Shown: piece after piece, positions 12,701 to 23,370 of the stretch
How positions within the stretch are numbered: position 1 is the first letter of the stretch
How the letters are laid out: every line of letters starts with the position of its first letter
From: Larix kaempferi
Lineage: Eukaryota; Streptophyta; Pinopsida; Pinales; Pinaceae
Length of the DNA: 64,000 nt
Reading direction: 5' to 3'
Assembly (NCBI GenBank): GCA_027924585.1
Contig: BSBM01000442.1
Location: forward strand, 2,852,001-2,916,000
Made by a program: the position numbers and the translations under genes
The notes under the pieces: generated by a model
What the model was told of the DNA's origin: nothing
The model's database searches: none
What the model saw: the letters and a program-made list of their open reading frames with translations, nothing else

Positions 12701-12899
12701 TCTGAAAATTAATTTGTATGTGTTTATTTTTTAGTGTCATTTTCCTTTTCTCATCACGTGTGAGTGTAAATCACTTATCTTTTGTGAAATTTATATAGAG
12801 TAATTGTTTACATTGAAATTTATAATATATATTTGATCTCATTCTATTATTTTTTATTTAATGAATACATCAATGAATTTATAATTTGATGCCATTAAT

Positions 12900-13735
12900 A
12901 AATTCATTTTTTACAATGTGGACGCAACACAACTATGGGTCTCTATGTATGAAGAAAATAGAAGGATAATGGAGGGTGATAGGAAATAATTTAGGAGTTT
13001 GAATAGTAAGAGCATGCCCTATCCTGACCATTTAAAAGAAAATATGCCAATGATCTATCCCAATAGTTGGGTGGCTAATATATGACACATCCGATCATTA
13101 CTCATGTGGTGAAGAGGATGCACTAAACATAGGGATCATGTTCAAGGACATTGTAGTAATCTCTTTGTGTACATTTTAAACTTTATAATGCACATTTGAA
13201 TTATAACATCTATATGCTTTCATTAATGCTTGGGTTATTGAACATATGACACCTTCATTTGTTCACATTTTTACACGTGCATTTATTCCCATCTATGTGG
13301 GCATATGGACATCATTTTTGCACCACATATGTCGATTATGGAGATGCCACACTTGATTCTAGAGTGGAAGTTGAGGTCGACCAATATAGTGCTATCCACA
13401 ATGAACAAAACACAATAGAGGGGAGGTTAGGTTACACTAGAAATATGAAAAATACCATGCAAGTAAATTTCCCATCTTTCCAATGTTCTATTTTTAGGTC
13501 AGGTGGTGGGATATCTTCAACCAGATTATTGTAAAAGTATATCTCATGATAGTGGGATAATATGTATCAAATCTAGAAGGATGTGGGATGAAGCTAAGAA
13601 GCCTTATATTTTCCCAAAACATTGCAAGCAAGTGTTTTTTAACCCATATGTGTTGGATAGGGATTGCTGGTTTGTAGTAAGACACGATCCTAGATCAAAC
13701 ATCGTTTTGAGAACAACAATGTTATAATCCTAAGC
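12900..13735 (+). pseudogene. CACTA downstream exons, including a DUF4216 domain
   Basis: At 12945-13140 a peptide with FRSLN, MPYPDHL and YPNSWVAN looks like the region between TNP2 and its C-terminal domain. From 13259 an open stretch contains HLFPSMWAYGHHF, then GRLGY and a segment resembling the start of DUF4216 at about 13470-13520. After a 1-nt shift the signature PYIFPKHCKQVFF and WFVVRHDPRSN appear at about 13595-13700, matching the P-F-I-L-A-x-Q-x-x-Q-V-F-Y ... W-x-V-V pattern of DUF4216. That domain sits C-terminal to TNP2 in plant CACTA proteins. Low-coding gaps may be introns. Confidence 0.75.
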
Positions 13736-14036
13736 GAGGAATATAATCAAGGTCATGGCAATAGAGAGTGATATATACATATTTTATTTCAACATTTATA
13801 TCGTGGATATTTCATTTTATTATTGTTATTTATAATTGGCCAATTATGTCTTTTATTCATTTTATGATGTTAGAAACAAAAATTTAAAAACCTGCATTTT
13901 CAACTATCACATTGAAAAACTAGTAATGATGAAGATCATCCTTTTGTTTTGATAACCTTATCATATAGATGTAATGTCAAATGTTAAAAAAAATAAAAAT
14001 TGAGAACTTAAAAAGGTTTAGTTATGAAGGCCTTTT
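13736..14036. other. AT-rich junction, no feature recognised
   Basis: This stretch lies between the DUF4216 relic and the LTR-terminus fragment at 14037. It contains poly-A/T runs and no readable domain. It must contain one breakpoint of the rearrangement that separated the two halves of element R, unless the break is inside 14037-14056. Confidence 0.6.
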
Positions 14037-14076
14037 TACATTAGGATACTAGTGGAAAATAGGTTCCAACATTAAC
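14037..14076 (-). repeat. Element G LTR tip and its target duplication (TTAAC)
   Basis: On the minus strand the sequence ending at 14071 reads TGTTGGAACCTAT, identical to the first 13 bases of the G 3' LTR at 28034. A weaker match (CTAGTA, CCT) continues for about 20 more bases. It is followed on the plus strand by TTAAC (14072-14076) and then by protease-coding sequence of R. The other side of G shows GTTAA (28314-28318) next to the complementary half of R. This is the key joint for the split-element model. Confidence 0.8.
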
Positions 14077-14525
14077 CTTTTAGTATATCCAGTACCTAAT
14101 ATGAAGTTAATGGTGGAAGGAGGAAAAAAATAAAAAATGTGGAAAAATGGCACAAGGTTAAGTTACAATTACAAAATTATAACTTAGAATTAGAGTTCTA
14201 CACAGTATGCTATTTGATGTGGTATTAGGAATCTAGTGGCTACAAACAATAGGTACTTACTCAACCAACCACTGGGAACACTTTATCAAATTCAAGTGGA
14301 AATGGGAAAGGTACAATTTGTATGGGTTCCAACCCCCTCACACACAAATTGTGTCATCCCACCAAAAGAGAAGCTAATACACAAGGGAGCACCAACTTAT
14401 ATAGTACAATGCCAAGAAGTGGAGTTATTAGCTTCTGAATTTGTTCACCCAACTCAGTTAGAGATCCATGAATTAATCCAAAAATACAAGAAGCTATTTG
14501 AAGAAATCCCCATGGAGCTACCACC
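14077..14525 (+). pseudogene. R protease, C-terminal part, and linker
   Basis: The frame opens directly at the TTAAC joint with VYPVPNMKLMVEGG, the mid-part of a gypsy retropepsin after its active site. It goes on through a KVKLQLQNYNLEF segment to VVLGI-stop-WL (TAG at 14234-14236, where Q is usual). A 1-nt shift lies near 14210. Then 14237-14525 is open and encodes the protease-RT linker ending in EEIPMELPP. The active-site half of this protease (DTSTHNF) is at about 28350-28380 on the other strand. Confidence 0.85.
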
Positions 14526-15420
14526 ATAAAGGAATGTTGAACATATAAATGAAGTAAATCCAGGTTCAAGTCCTACCAATTTTAAGCCTTACAAGTACTC
14601 ACATCACCATAAAATAGAAATAGACTCGATTAATCTAGGACTTGCTGAGATGTGGAGTTATTACAAAAATTTGAAGTCCTTATGCAATGCCAGTAGTGTT
14701 GTTGTGAAAGAAGGATGGGTGTTTCATATTATGTATAGATTACAGAAGACTAAACAAGATAACCATTAAAAACAAGTTTCCCATTCCATTCATAGATGAA
14801 ATGTTGGATGAACTTCATGGAGCCAAGTACTTCTCAAAATTAGACTTGAGATTGGGATACTATTAAATCATGGTAAAGTTAGAAGATGTGGTGAAAACAA
14901 CTTTTCAAACCCATGAAGGACATTAGAAATTCAACATAATGCCTTTTGGACTAACTAATGCCCCAACTATCATTCAAGTGTCCTTGAATGATCTATTCTA
15001 TCTCTATCTAAGGAAGTTTATATATTGTTTTCAATGACATTCTCGTATATAGGAAGATTTGGGAGGTGCATCTTAAACATTTGGAATAAGTGCCATCTCT
15101 TTTGAAGGAAAACCAATTGTACACAAATATGTCAAAATGCATGTATGGAAAATAAGAAGCAAATTATCTTGGTCACATGATATCTAAGGAAGGAGTCAAG
15201 GTAGATCCAGAAAAAAATCAAGGCAATCACAAATTGGCCCAAACCAATAAACATATTCAAGGAAAGGGGATTTATAGGGTTGATAGAGTAATACCAAATA
15301 TTCATTTGAAATTGTGCTCATATAAATTCCCCCTTAACAATTCTCAGAAAATAATCCATTCCAATGGAATGAGGAAGTATACAAGTGTTTTGAGGTATTG
15401 AAGAAAATTATGTCCACAAC
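14526..15420 (+). pseudogene. R reverse transcriptase, heavily decayed
   Basis: Recognisable gypsy RT blocks appear in shifting frames: [20 protein letters not shown] at about 14757-14820, FSKLDLR at about 14837, MPFGLTNAP at about 14940, and VFNDILVY at about 15030, where the first Asp of the FxDD motif is Asn. GHMISKEGVKVDPEK at about 15174-15215 marks the end of the fingers/thumb region. Many stops and frameshifts are present. The coding sequence is interrupted at 15420 by a 296-bp insertion; reading across it restores the frame into RNase H. Confidence 0.85.
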
Positions 15421-15716
15421 AGGGATAAGTTTAAGGATCCATACTTATTTAAAAGTGTCTAAACCTTGGCGAATCTTACGAATTCTTAAAATGTCAAATA
15501 TAAAATATTTGGCGATATTTTTCTAAAATTATATCAATTTCTAAGGATTTTATATAGTTTATATAATAATTTGGTGATTTTTAGAGTGAAAAATTTTTAC
15601 CCCATCAAAATTGGGCGAATCGGAGCTTCAAAAAACGCAAATTAGCGAATCTTTTTTTGGAAAAAAACATGGAAAAATAGCCCATGGGCTAAATTTCGCC
15701 CCTAAAATTTTCCTTG
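15421..15716. mobile_element. MITE-like insertion with 9-bp target duplication
   Basis: GTCCACAAC occurs at 15412-15420 and again at 15717-15725. Removing 15421-15725 (the insert and one repeat copy) rejoins the R pol frame exactly. A 9-bp duplication is typical of Mutator-superfamily elements. The ends are only weakly inverted-repeat (AGGGATAAGTTTAAGG against CAAGGAAAATTTTAGG). The motif GCGAATC occurs three times inside. No coding potential is seen. The superfamily is inferred from the duplication length alone. Confidence 0.7.
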
Positions 15717-15725
15717 GTCCACAAC

Positions 15726-16250
15726 CCCAGTACGGGAAACCCCAAATTCTTGAAAACCTTTTGTGATCGAATGTGATGATTCAAGGGTTGGGATAGGGGA
15801 AGTCTTGATGCAAGAAAACCAACCAATATCATATGAAAGTCAAAAACTCAATAAGAAGGAGTGAACCAACCAATATCATATGAAAGTCAAAAACTCAATA
15901 AGAAGGAGTGCTTGATATCTACTTATGATAAGGAAATTCTTGCCATTATACATGCATTAGCAAAATGGCGACAATACTTTTTAGGGAGAAAATTTTTGAT
16001 ACATACTGATCACAATAGTTTAAATATATTTTACAACAAAATACATTGTCAACAGAGCAACATAAATTGATAGAAAATATTTCTACATTTCATATGGACA
16101 TAATCATAAGAAGTGGAAGGACAATGTACTAGTTGATACTATTTCATGAAAGGATGAAGAAGCAATGGCATATAAAGCTTCAATTAATATAATTCATGAA
16201 TGGATGAATGAAGATCAAAGCAAGTATGCCAAGGACCGTGAAACACATGC
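15726..16250 (+). pseudogene. R RNase H
   Basis: KPFVIECD at about 15750-15775 is the first acidic motif, followed by GIGEVLMQENQPISYESQ. A 47-bp tandem duplication then breaks the frame. After it, STYDKEILAIIHALAKW and TDHNSL give the Glu and Asp-His motifs (about 15920-16020). A region resembling the tether before integrase runs on to about 16250 with stops. Confidence 0.85.
15817..15910 (+). repeat. 47-bp tandem duplication inside R RNase H
   Basis: Copies 15817-15863 and 15864-15910 appear identical. Because 47 is not a multiple of three it shifts the frame. It probably arose by replication slippage or end-joining after the element was already dead. Confidence 0.95.
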
Positions 16251-16339
16251 CATAATAAATAATCCAAATCAAAATACCAAATTCGAGTGGTAGAATGATA
16301 CCCTTTGGTATAAAGGAATAATTTAACTAAGCCCAACAT

Positions 16340-17646
16340 CAAAATTTAGGTCCAAGGTTTAAAGGAGTCCCGTGACTCACCAATTGCAAAGCATGTAGTC
16401 TTTTTCAAAACTTACTATAATGCAAGACAATCATTATTTTGGAAAGGGATGAATAGGGATATTCAACAATATCTTATTGAATGTGACAAATGCCAAAAAA
16501 ACAAAAGTGAAAATGTTGCAAGTCCAGGGTTACTCCATCCTCTCCACATTCCAAATAAAAAATGGGAATAAATTTCCATGGAATTTATTGAAGGATTACC
16601 CATGTCACATAGGAAAGATAAAATCTTGGTAGTAGTTGATCGATTAACTAAGTATGCACATTTTATGGGTATGAAGAAATTGATTAATCAAAACAAATCG
16701 CTAAATTATTTTGCAAAAATAGATAAAAGTTACATGGCTTTCCAAAGATCACCGCTAGTGATAGGGATGCAAAATTTAAAGGTAATTTCTAGAAGGATTT
16801 TTACAAACAAATTGAGACATCACTTAACATGAGTTCAGTTTACCACCCACAAACAGAAAAACCAATAGAAATTGTAAACTAAATGCCTAGAAGCCTACAT
16901 TCAATGCTTTGCAACCGATAAGAAAAATAAGTGGCTCAAGTGGTTGCACCTTGCAGATTGGTGGTATAAGTATACATACCACACATAAACTAAAATGGCT
17001 CCCTTCCAATCCTTATATGGGTATGGACCTCCAAAATGGAAGGAATTTTCTTTAAGTGATATTGAGATTCCAATAGTACAAAATAAACTTGAGTAAAATC
17101 ATAAGGTAATCCAAATACTTAGCCCAAAATCGTATGAAGCAACAAGCAGATCACAATAGAAGAGATAGAGACTTTGAAGTTGGAGATTGGGTGTTCATGA
17201 GATTACAACCATACAAACAATTATTTTTGAAGCAACAAGGAAACAAAAATTAGCTCCCAATTTTTATGGACCATACCAAATTAACAGGAAGATTAGTCAA
17301 GTAGCATATGGATTGGACCTACCAGACAAAGGTTGTATTCATAGTGTTTTCCATGTGTTGTGTCTAAATAAAATGTTGGGGAAATGACAATCATCACAAA
17401 TATAACTTCCTATAGTAAACGATGAAGGAAATATTGTCTTAGGACTATAGCCTATTATTGATACCAAAGAAAAGCGGCTACATTCTAGAAATATCGAGGA
17501 GTACCTCATCAAGTGGAAAAACCGTCAAGAATAATATGATTTATAGGAGATAGAGAAGTTTCGCCACTAACATTCCTCATTACCCTAAGAATAATATGAT
17601 TTATAGGAGATAGAGAAGTTTCGCCACTAACATTCCTCATTACCCT
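16340..17646 (+). pseudogene. R integrase and chromodomain remnant
   Basis: The zinc finger pair CDKCQK is at about 16480-16497. The catalytic core begins with ISMEFIEGLP at about 16570: the first catalytic Asp is Glu. VVVDRLTKYAHF follows at about 16628. The second Asp motif (DRDAKF in another frame) is at about 16758-16777 and the Glu in IEIVN at about 16866. The GPYQI..ISQVAYGLDLP core of the C-terminal domain is at about 17265-17325, and EEYLIKWKN at about 17496-17522 is the start of a chromodomain. Stops, frameshifts and a 60-bp duplication make it non-functional. Confidence 0.85.
17527..17646 (+). repeat. 60-bp tandem duplication at the R chromodomain
   Basis: Units 17527-17586 and 17587-17646 are identical as printed, pointing to a recent duplication (or an assembly artefact). 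It falls at the end of the chromodomain reading frame. Confidence 0.95.
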
Positions 17647-17672
17647 TTTCTGTGAGGCCAAAACATCTCACA

Positions 17673-17685
17673 AAGAGGAGAAAAA
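17673..17685 (+). other. R polypurine tract
   Basis: AAGAGGAGAAAAA, purine only, lies directly before the TG that opens the R 3' LTR. Confidence 0.8.
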
Positions 17686-18015
17686 TGTCATAGATATAAA
17701 AAAGAGAGAAATAATAGTGACTTAATAATAAAAGAAAAAGTTAAATTATACACACATCAAATTAATTTTAAATAGAGAAAATAGTAAAACATAAAAGAGC
17801 AAGGTAAATAATAAAAGTAAATAATTAAAAATAAGAAAGTTAGTATGTGGACGTACCACTACAAAAGGAACGACTACATATGAAAAGGCACCTTAGGTAT
17901 TATAAAATCAATCCATCATTGCAAATTGGATCATCCATCAATTATTACATTCACTTTTATATTACAATATTTCTTGTGTTTTTATTATATTCGTAAGTGT
18001 ATTTGCTTCAGGAAC
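17686..18015 (+). repeat. R 3' LTR (17686-18010) and target site GGAAC
   Basis: The LTR starts TGTCATAGATAT and ends GCTTCA, 325 bp. It matches the minus-strand LTR 30336-30610 over most of its length, sharing for example GACTTAATAATAAAAG, GTTAGTATGTGGA and TCACTTTTATAT. The next five bases, GGAAC (18011-18015), are the complement of GTTCC directly outside the other R LTR (30611-30615). The LTR is 50 bp longer than its partner through an AT-rich segment near 17745-17800. Confidence 0.88.
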
Positions 18016-18480
18016 CTATGATTCTGATGAGGAGATTACTCAAAGTGCAGGTTAGGGGTATAGAGTTGCGTAGGGGTATATGAGTTTATAAAGGTTTGAA
18101 GCTAAGATTAATTGGTGGTCAATGCACAAATATAATGGTTAGCAATTATTAAGGCTATAGTGGATATGGGTTGTTGTTAAGGGGTTTGTGAGTTTACATG
18201 GGTTTAGTGTTAAGATAATTTAGAGGCAAGGGGGATATATGGATTAGAATTTAAGAGGGATAGGTAGGTTACAATATTTATGGGGTTATACGGTTTGAGG
18301 TTTTGGGTTGAAAGAAATCAAGTGGTAGCGATGCACAGGTCATGGATTTGTGGATTATGAATTAAGGCCAATTTAGTGGGGTTGTAGTCATGAAGGGCTA
18401 AGGACACCTAAAATTTTATGGGGTTAGAAGAGTTAGGAATTAAGGTCTATAGAATAATTTGGGGTTAACGGTTTTAAGTT
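18016..18480 (+). other. G/T-rich, C-poor flank of R
   Basis: No coding motif is visible. The plus strand is rich in short GGGTT/GGGGT runs and poor in C, with loose repeats of a GGGGTTATAGG-like word. The same composition resumes right after S1 at 20327, which shows that S1 landed inside this sequence. Confidence 0.6.
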
Positions 18481-18485
18481 AATTT

Positions 18486-20321
18486 TGTTGGAATCTATTT
18501 AATACTGAGGGGGGGTGAATCAGTATTAGTGCAGTTATGAACAATTTTTAACTTCTTATCTGATTTAAACTTGAATTTAAATTATGCATCCACCATAAAT
18601 AAAACATTCAACATCACATGAGCACAATACACATAACACACATAATTTTTATGTGGAAACCCAAATGGGAGAAAACCACAGAATGCTCTCATATAATAAA
18701 ATATTACATTTGAGGAAGCACCAACTTCCTAAGTTCTCCAACACCAACTGGAAGGAGGAATCGACCCCCTGGTTGTATAGGCACCGACCTGAAGGAAGCA
18801 CCAACTCCCTGATTTACCAGCTTCAATTGGAAGGAGGCACCGACCCCCTGCCGCTTGCCCCGTCCCGCCACCCTGATATATAAGAAGAAGATATTGATTT
18901 ACTGTTCTTCTGATCCGCACACTCTTTTGATAGATTGCTTTTAGTTCTGATGTGTGCACCTTCTGTATGTTGTAATCTTGTTGTCGTTGTATTGCATACT
19001 TCACTTGAATTTACACTTGACTTATCACTTCACAACATCACAATTGATTTCACACTTCACAAACTGTGTGCTACTTCGTCATATTCTACAGTTTGCGCTC
19101 TGGTTCAATATGCCATTATGTTACTGTGCACCTGCAACTTCAATTGATATTGTGCATCTTCTATATTACTCAGTTCTGACTCTACGCTATAATATCATAT
19201 TGGTTTGTGCACATGTGGTGATATGTCCATTTTGTCTTGGTGCAAAATCCTTTAGATAATCTGCGACACTTTATGCATCATCTGTGTTGTGGCCTTTCAA
19301 TTATGCGCACTTGTCTTAGATCATCCTTATCATAATGTTCATCCTTTACTATGCAACAAATCTATATCTGTGCATTAGATAAACTTTGTGCACCTTGAGC
19401 TATACTTAAAGTTTGTCTTCATTCATATGTGACTATTTGCGTGCTATGTACGAAACTGTCATTATGGTCTCACACACTTGCGCATCATCAATAGTTCTAC
19501 ATTTCTATCTTTGCACAATTGTCATAGAAAGACTTACATCACACTACGCACCATCAACAATTCCATTCCTATGCTTGTGTGCACTCGACTCTCTTCAATA
19601 TCATGTTGTTCTGGTTCCACCAGCCCTTGATGCCCCAAGAATTAGAATTTTGATAAATTTGTATCTTCCATATTTACTCTCACAAACTTACTAGCCTACT
19701 TTCAAGCTTATTTTCATTCTCCAACTCGACTTCTTATTTATACTTGATCTGTGTGGATGGTTATGTCCATAAGTTGGTCATAGTGTCCCTTCTTCCTTGC
19801 TTCATGGTTCCGCTTACTTCACGCTTCTGCCACTTGTCATCTTCTGCACCATTGAGGTGCCATCTCTTGTGGGATTGTGCATACTTGCTCCTTTGGATAG
19901 TGGGACTTGCGCCCTTGATGTACTGTCGCTTGTGGGACTTGCACACTTGACTTATCCAACTGCTACTTTCTTCTTGATAATTTTGTGCACTTCTACGTCT
20001 TGTATGATTTTTCCAATTTGTGTATATTACGCACTTCCGGGGCTTGCATAACTAATTCACCGCTTCTTGTTCTCAATCCACTAGCGCACTCCCGAACCTT
20101 TTCCAACCTACTCTATTGACTTAGCCTAGGTGGAATTGGGACTTTCACATATACCTTAAGTAATGAATTTATTCCTTATGTACTTCTTCAAACTGGATAT
20201 GCTTGATGTACTTCTGGATATACTACTTGAGATTGGCTTCCATATATTTCTTCAAACTGACATAAGGAATACTAAAACCTTTTTGACATTAGTTGACATC
20301 AATGAAAACCAAAGTTCAACA
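18486..20321 (+). mobile_element. S1: solo-LTR-like element, 1836 bp, TSD AATTT
   Basis: It starts TGTTGGAATC and ends GTTCAACA. AATTT flanks it at 18481-18485 and 20322-20326. TG...CA ends with a 5-bp duplication identify an LTR. With no internal domain, primer site or second LTR, a solo LTR left by unequal recombination is the best reading. Near the start is an 8-bp stem (AATACTGA/TCAGTATT) around a G-run at 18501-18527. Inside are CACCGACCCCCTG-type sub-repeats (18720-18860) and a C/T-rich region to about 20100. S2 and S3 are homologous, especially at both ends. Confidence 0.85.
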
Positions 20322-20326
20322 AATTT

Positions 20327-20915
20327 TAGTTTGGGTTAGTGGGGTTCTAGAATTTATGGTTTAATAGAAAAGGAAATTACGCACGGGTGTTAAGAGAATG
20401 ATCAACAAACCATTTGGGAAAATCCTCCATTCATGGGTATTGATTCACAAGTTTGACTAGTGAAACACTAGTTGCACAAATGAGCCATACATGTTTGAGC
20501 AAAAAGTGATTTTTTTTTCTAAAATTTATCCTTTTAAACATGTGACACATTCTTGGATCAAGTATAACTACCCATGTATCCGGTGCAATGACCCAGATAG
20601 AAAAGGTTGAGATTAATTTTTACATAGTAACTTGGAAATTCCTTAGAAATATCACCCACTACACCATTTTTCAAGATCAGGTGTATGATGCAACCCAAAT
20701 GTTAGCTCCATATAGTACATGATGGAGGGTGGGAACGATAGATATTATTTGTATACTAGAAATGACTTATCCACTTCCTTAACGAAACCAAATAATTTGA
20801 TAAAAATACTAGTACTTCTAAAGTTGTTATATATTATAGACATTTTTTTATTAGGGAAATGAGAGAAAAATTAGATCACAATAAACATAATTCATATCGG
20901 ATAATTATGAATATG
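20327..20915. other. Unassigned sequence between S1 and S2
   Basis: This continues the G/T-rich flank at its left edge, then becomes ordinary AT-rich sequence. I see no domain, repeat or terminal structure in it. Confidence 0.5.
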
Positions 20916-20920
20916 GAGCA

Positions 20921-22476
20921 TGTTGGAATATCCAACAATACTGAGAGGGGGGGGTGAATAAGTATTGCCTTCTTCTTCCTTTTATTAAACCAATTAGTAT
21001 AAGACACACAAAGAATCAAACAAGTAAGACACATGATTTTATCATGGAAACCTCAAAGAGAAAACCACAAACTCATACTCACTAATAAGATGAATTTTTA
21101 CAAAATTGTTTATTTGCTACTACAGAAGGGATGCAACTACACCCCAGATATTTCCTGCTTCTACAGACAAGGATGCTACTACACCCTAGATCTTCTTCCT
21201 GCTGCTACAAACAAGGATGCAACGACACCCCGTTCTCTAGCTTCTACTGGATGGAGGCTACGACCCCCTGTAGGATCCCTGCCTGCCCTAGCACCAGCCT
21301 GCCGCCCTAAAATTGATCTGGTCAATCTTCCAGACCTCCTTCTTTCGACTCCGTCACAACTCCATCTTCATCTTGCTAGTCTTTGCCTTCTCACGCTGCT
21401 GTTGGATCTGGACTATTGAGACACTTTTCTTTTAATTTGAAAGCTTCATTTAAATACCTCATACATGCCTGTTCAAACCATCATGCCTTTTCGAATCTCT
21501 GTTTGATTAACATTTAATTCAGATTTCTATTAACCATTTATTAATTAATTTAATTAATAAAAATATTTTATCTTCTCATGCCTCTTCGAATCTTCAGATA
21601 ATTAATTTATCATTCTGTCCATTACATATTTTTGGTTTATTAGTTAAACCTTGTGTGCATCTCATGACTCTTCGAATCTCCGTTATTAATGATTTTTAGT
21701 TAAATAATTAATTAAAAAATTCTTGATCATTTCTGGTCTGCAAGCCGCCCCTTCTTCTCTGACTGCAGACTTCATCAAACCCATGCCTGTGGGATTCCTC
21801 TCCTCCATCAGTGGGCGTACTCTATATTCAGGCCTTTGGGATTCTCTTTCTCTCACGCCTGCTGGCTTCTTTTCCTCCTCTATGGGCTCCTGCAACCTTC
21901 CTCACACGAGCTTACCTTCTGCGGGCATCTTTAGCCCCTTCTGGGAATTCCTAGGATCCTATGGGATTAACCCTAGCCCCTGCAGGCATTCTTATCCCTC
22001 TTTGGGCTTACCCTTATCTCCTGCGGGAATCTAGCCCTAAGCTCTTGCGGGAATCCATAATGCTCCTATGGGATTAACTAAGCACCCGTGGGCATATAAG
22101 CCCTTGTGGGATTTTCACAATCCCCTGTGGGCATGAAACAAACCCTTGTGGGCTTAAATTTAGCCCCTGCGGGCATAATAAAGCTCCTAGGAGCATTTTA
22201 ACCCTTAAGCCCATTTATAAGTAACCATGTTTTTTTCTGCTTTTGGGAGACTAATAATTCGCATGTGAGAGCTCAAATTAGCCCTCTGACTGTATGGATG
22301 GATAGCCAGTTTACCAAGCAAGAAGACCATGTCACCTTTATATTTTACTGACACAAACAAAGCCTTTGGCGGGCATTTCAAAATGACTTTCAATGAGTTT
22401 TCCTTTCCATCATGTCCTTGGTTATTCCTTTGTCATTAATGAACTCCTTTGACATCAATGACAACTACATTCAACA
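20921..22476 (+). mobile_element. S2: solo-LTR-like element, 1556 bp, TSD GAGCA
   Basis: The ends are TGTTGGAATATCCAACA... and ...CATTCAACA, with GAGCA at 20916-20920 and 22477-22481. It belongs to the S1 family: same start, same G-run stem (20937-20966), and the same GACATCAATGAC end region. The middle differs and holds its own short-period repeat array (21895-22200). The 128-aa open frame at 21033-21419 has no recognisable domain. Confidence 0.85.
21895..22200 (+). repeat. Degenerate minisatellite in S2 (GCCCCTGCGGGC-like)
   Basis: About ten units with a loose period of 25-35 bp contain CCTGYGGGCAT or CTTGTGGG followed by TTAGCCC. The core GCCCCTGCGGGC is nearly self-complementary. S1 and S3 lack this array and carry others in its place. 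Confidence 0.75.
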
Positions 22477-22481
22477 GAGCA

Positions 22482-23106
22482 TAGATATAGCATCTAGATG
22501 CACATATCACATGTAGAATATAATAATTCTAGGTTGTGCAATATTGCATAGCACCCACTGCTAAAGATACTTTATGTTATAGAGTTAGTAGTGGTGTTCA
22601 CAAAATATTAAGAGAGGATGCATGCAAAGTTATTTAAAAAATATTATGAGAAACTTTGTATGCATGTGATCCATATTGCATGCATGCATATTATTTAAGA
22701 AACTTTGATCTAGACATTCTAGAGACTCATCTAGTGCACATGAGGCTAACTAGAACCTTGGAAGTGAACTCGTTGATGCATTAACTCACAACGAACTGAC
22801 CCGACCTAAACTAAACTAAATTGAACTAGAATTAACTAAGTTGAGTTGGACTTTAAAGGAGGGCACCATTTAGGCCATGTATGTTAGTGATGGCTCTATT
22901 TAGGCCATGCATGTCAGTATTAGGTCCCTGGGAGCTAAGTGTTCAACTCTATGGTGCTTAGGATGGACCAAAGGGGCTAGGTAGAGGGTTATTTTTTCTA
23001 ATATCCTCTTGTTATTAATATATTTTGTAGTTAATTATACATTAATTAGAGAAATAACTTTTATTAAATTATGAAAATGCTTTAGACAAGACTTAAATAA
23101 AACTAA
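22482..23106. other. Unassigned sequence left of element G
   Basis: No domain was seen. Two short tandem words occur (CTAAACTAAATTGAACTAG near 22809; a duplicated TTTAGGCCATGYATG near 22870-22910). In the inversion model this is ancestral flank of R, so R pol sequence is not expected here; indeed none is present. Confidence 0.5.
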
Positions 23107-23358
23107 ACTTATTTAGAACCTTATCAGCTTATGTCAACGTTATGATCTCAGATCCACTTTTTTATGGACAGTTACCACTGACGTGGTCCACTTGTTGTTG
23201 GTTTGGTTCATATACAAACCTATTTATATATGATCCTTAACGATCAATCTATCACATCATATAATTGTGTTTGAGTATTGTGCTTAAGTGAAAATGGTAC
23301 CACCACTCTTGATCTGGAAATATATTTCTTTTTTGTTGGTTAATCACTTGTTCCAACA
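23107..23358 (+). repeat. G 5' LTR
   Basis: It aligns with 28034-28313 through GATCTCAGATC, CCACTTGTTGTTGGTTTGG, CTTAAGTGAAAATGG and CACTCTTGATCTGGAAAT. The first bases (TATTTAGAACC) are a poor match to TGTTGGAACC, and about 30 bp are missing in the left part. The left flank does not show GTTAA. Confidence 0.85.
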
Positions 23359-23370
23359 TGGTATCAGAGC
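23359..23370 (+). other. G primer binding site (tRNA-iMet)
   Basis: TGGTATCAGAGC directly follows the CA end of the 5' LTR. Confidence 0.9.

Noticed and set aside
21033-21419. 128-codon ORF in S2
   Set aside because: Not present in S1 or S3 in the same form and without a domain; likely chance in a C/T-rich LTR.
22860-22950. Duplicated TTTAGGCCATGYATG words as a regulatory cluster
   Set aside because: Two short copies only; too little to support.
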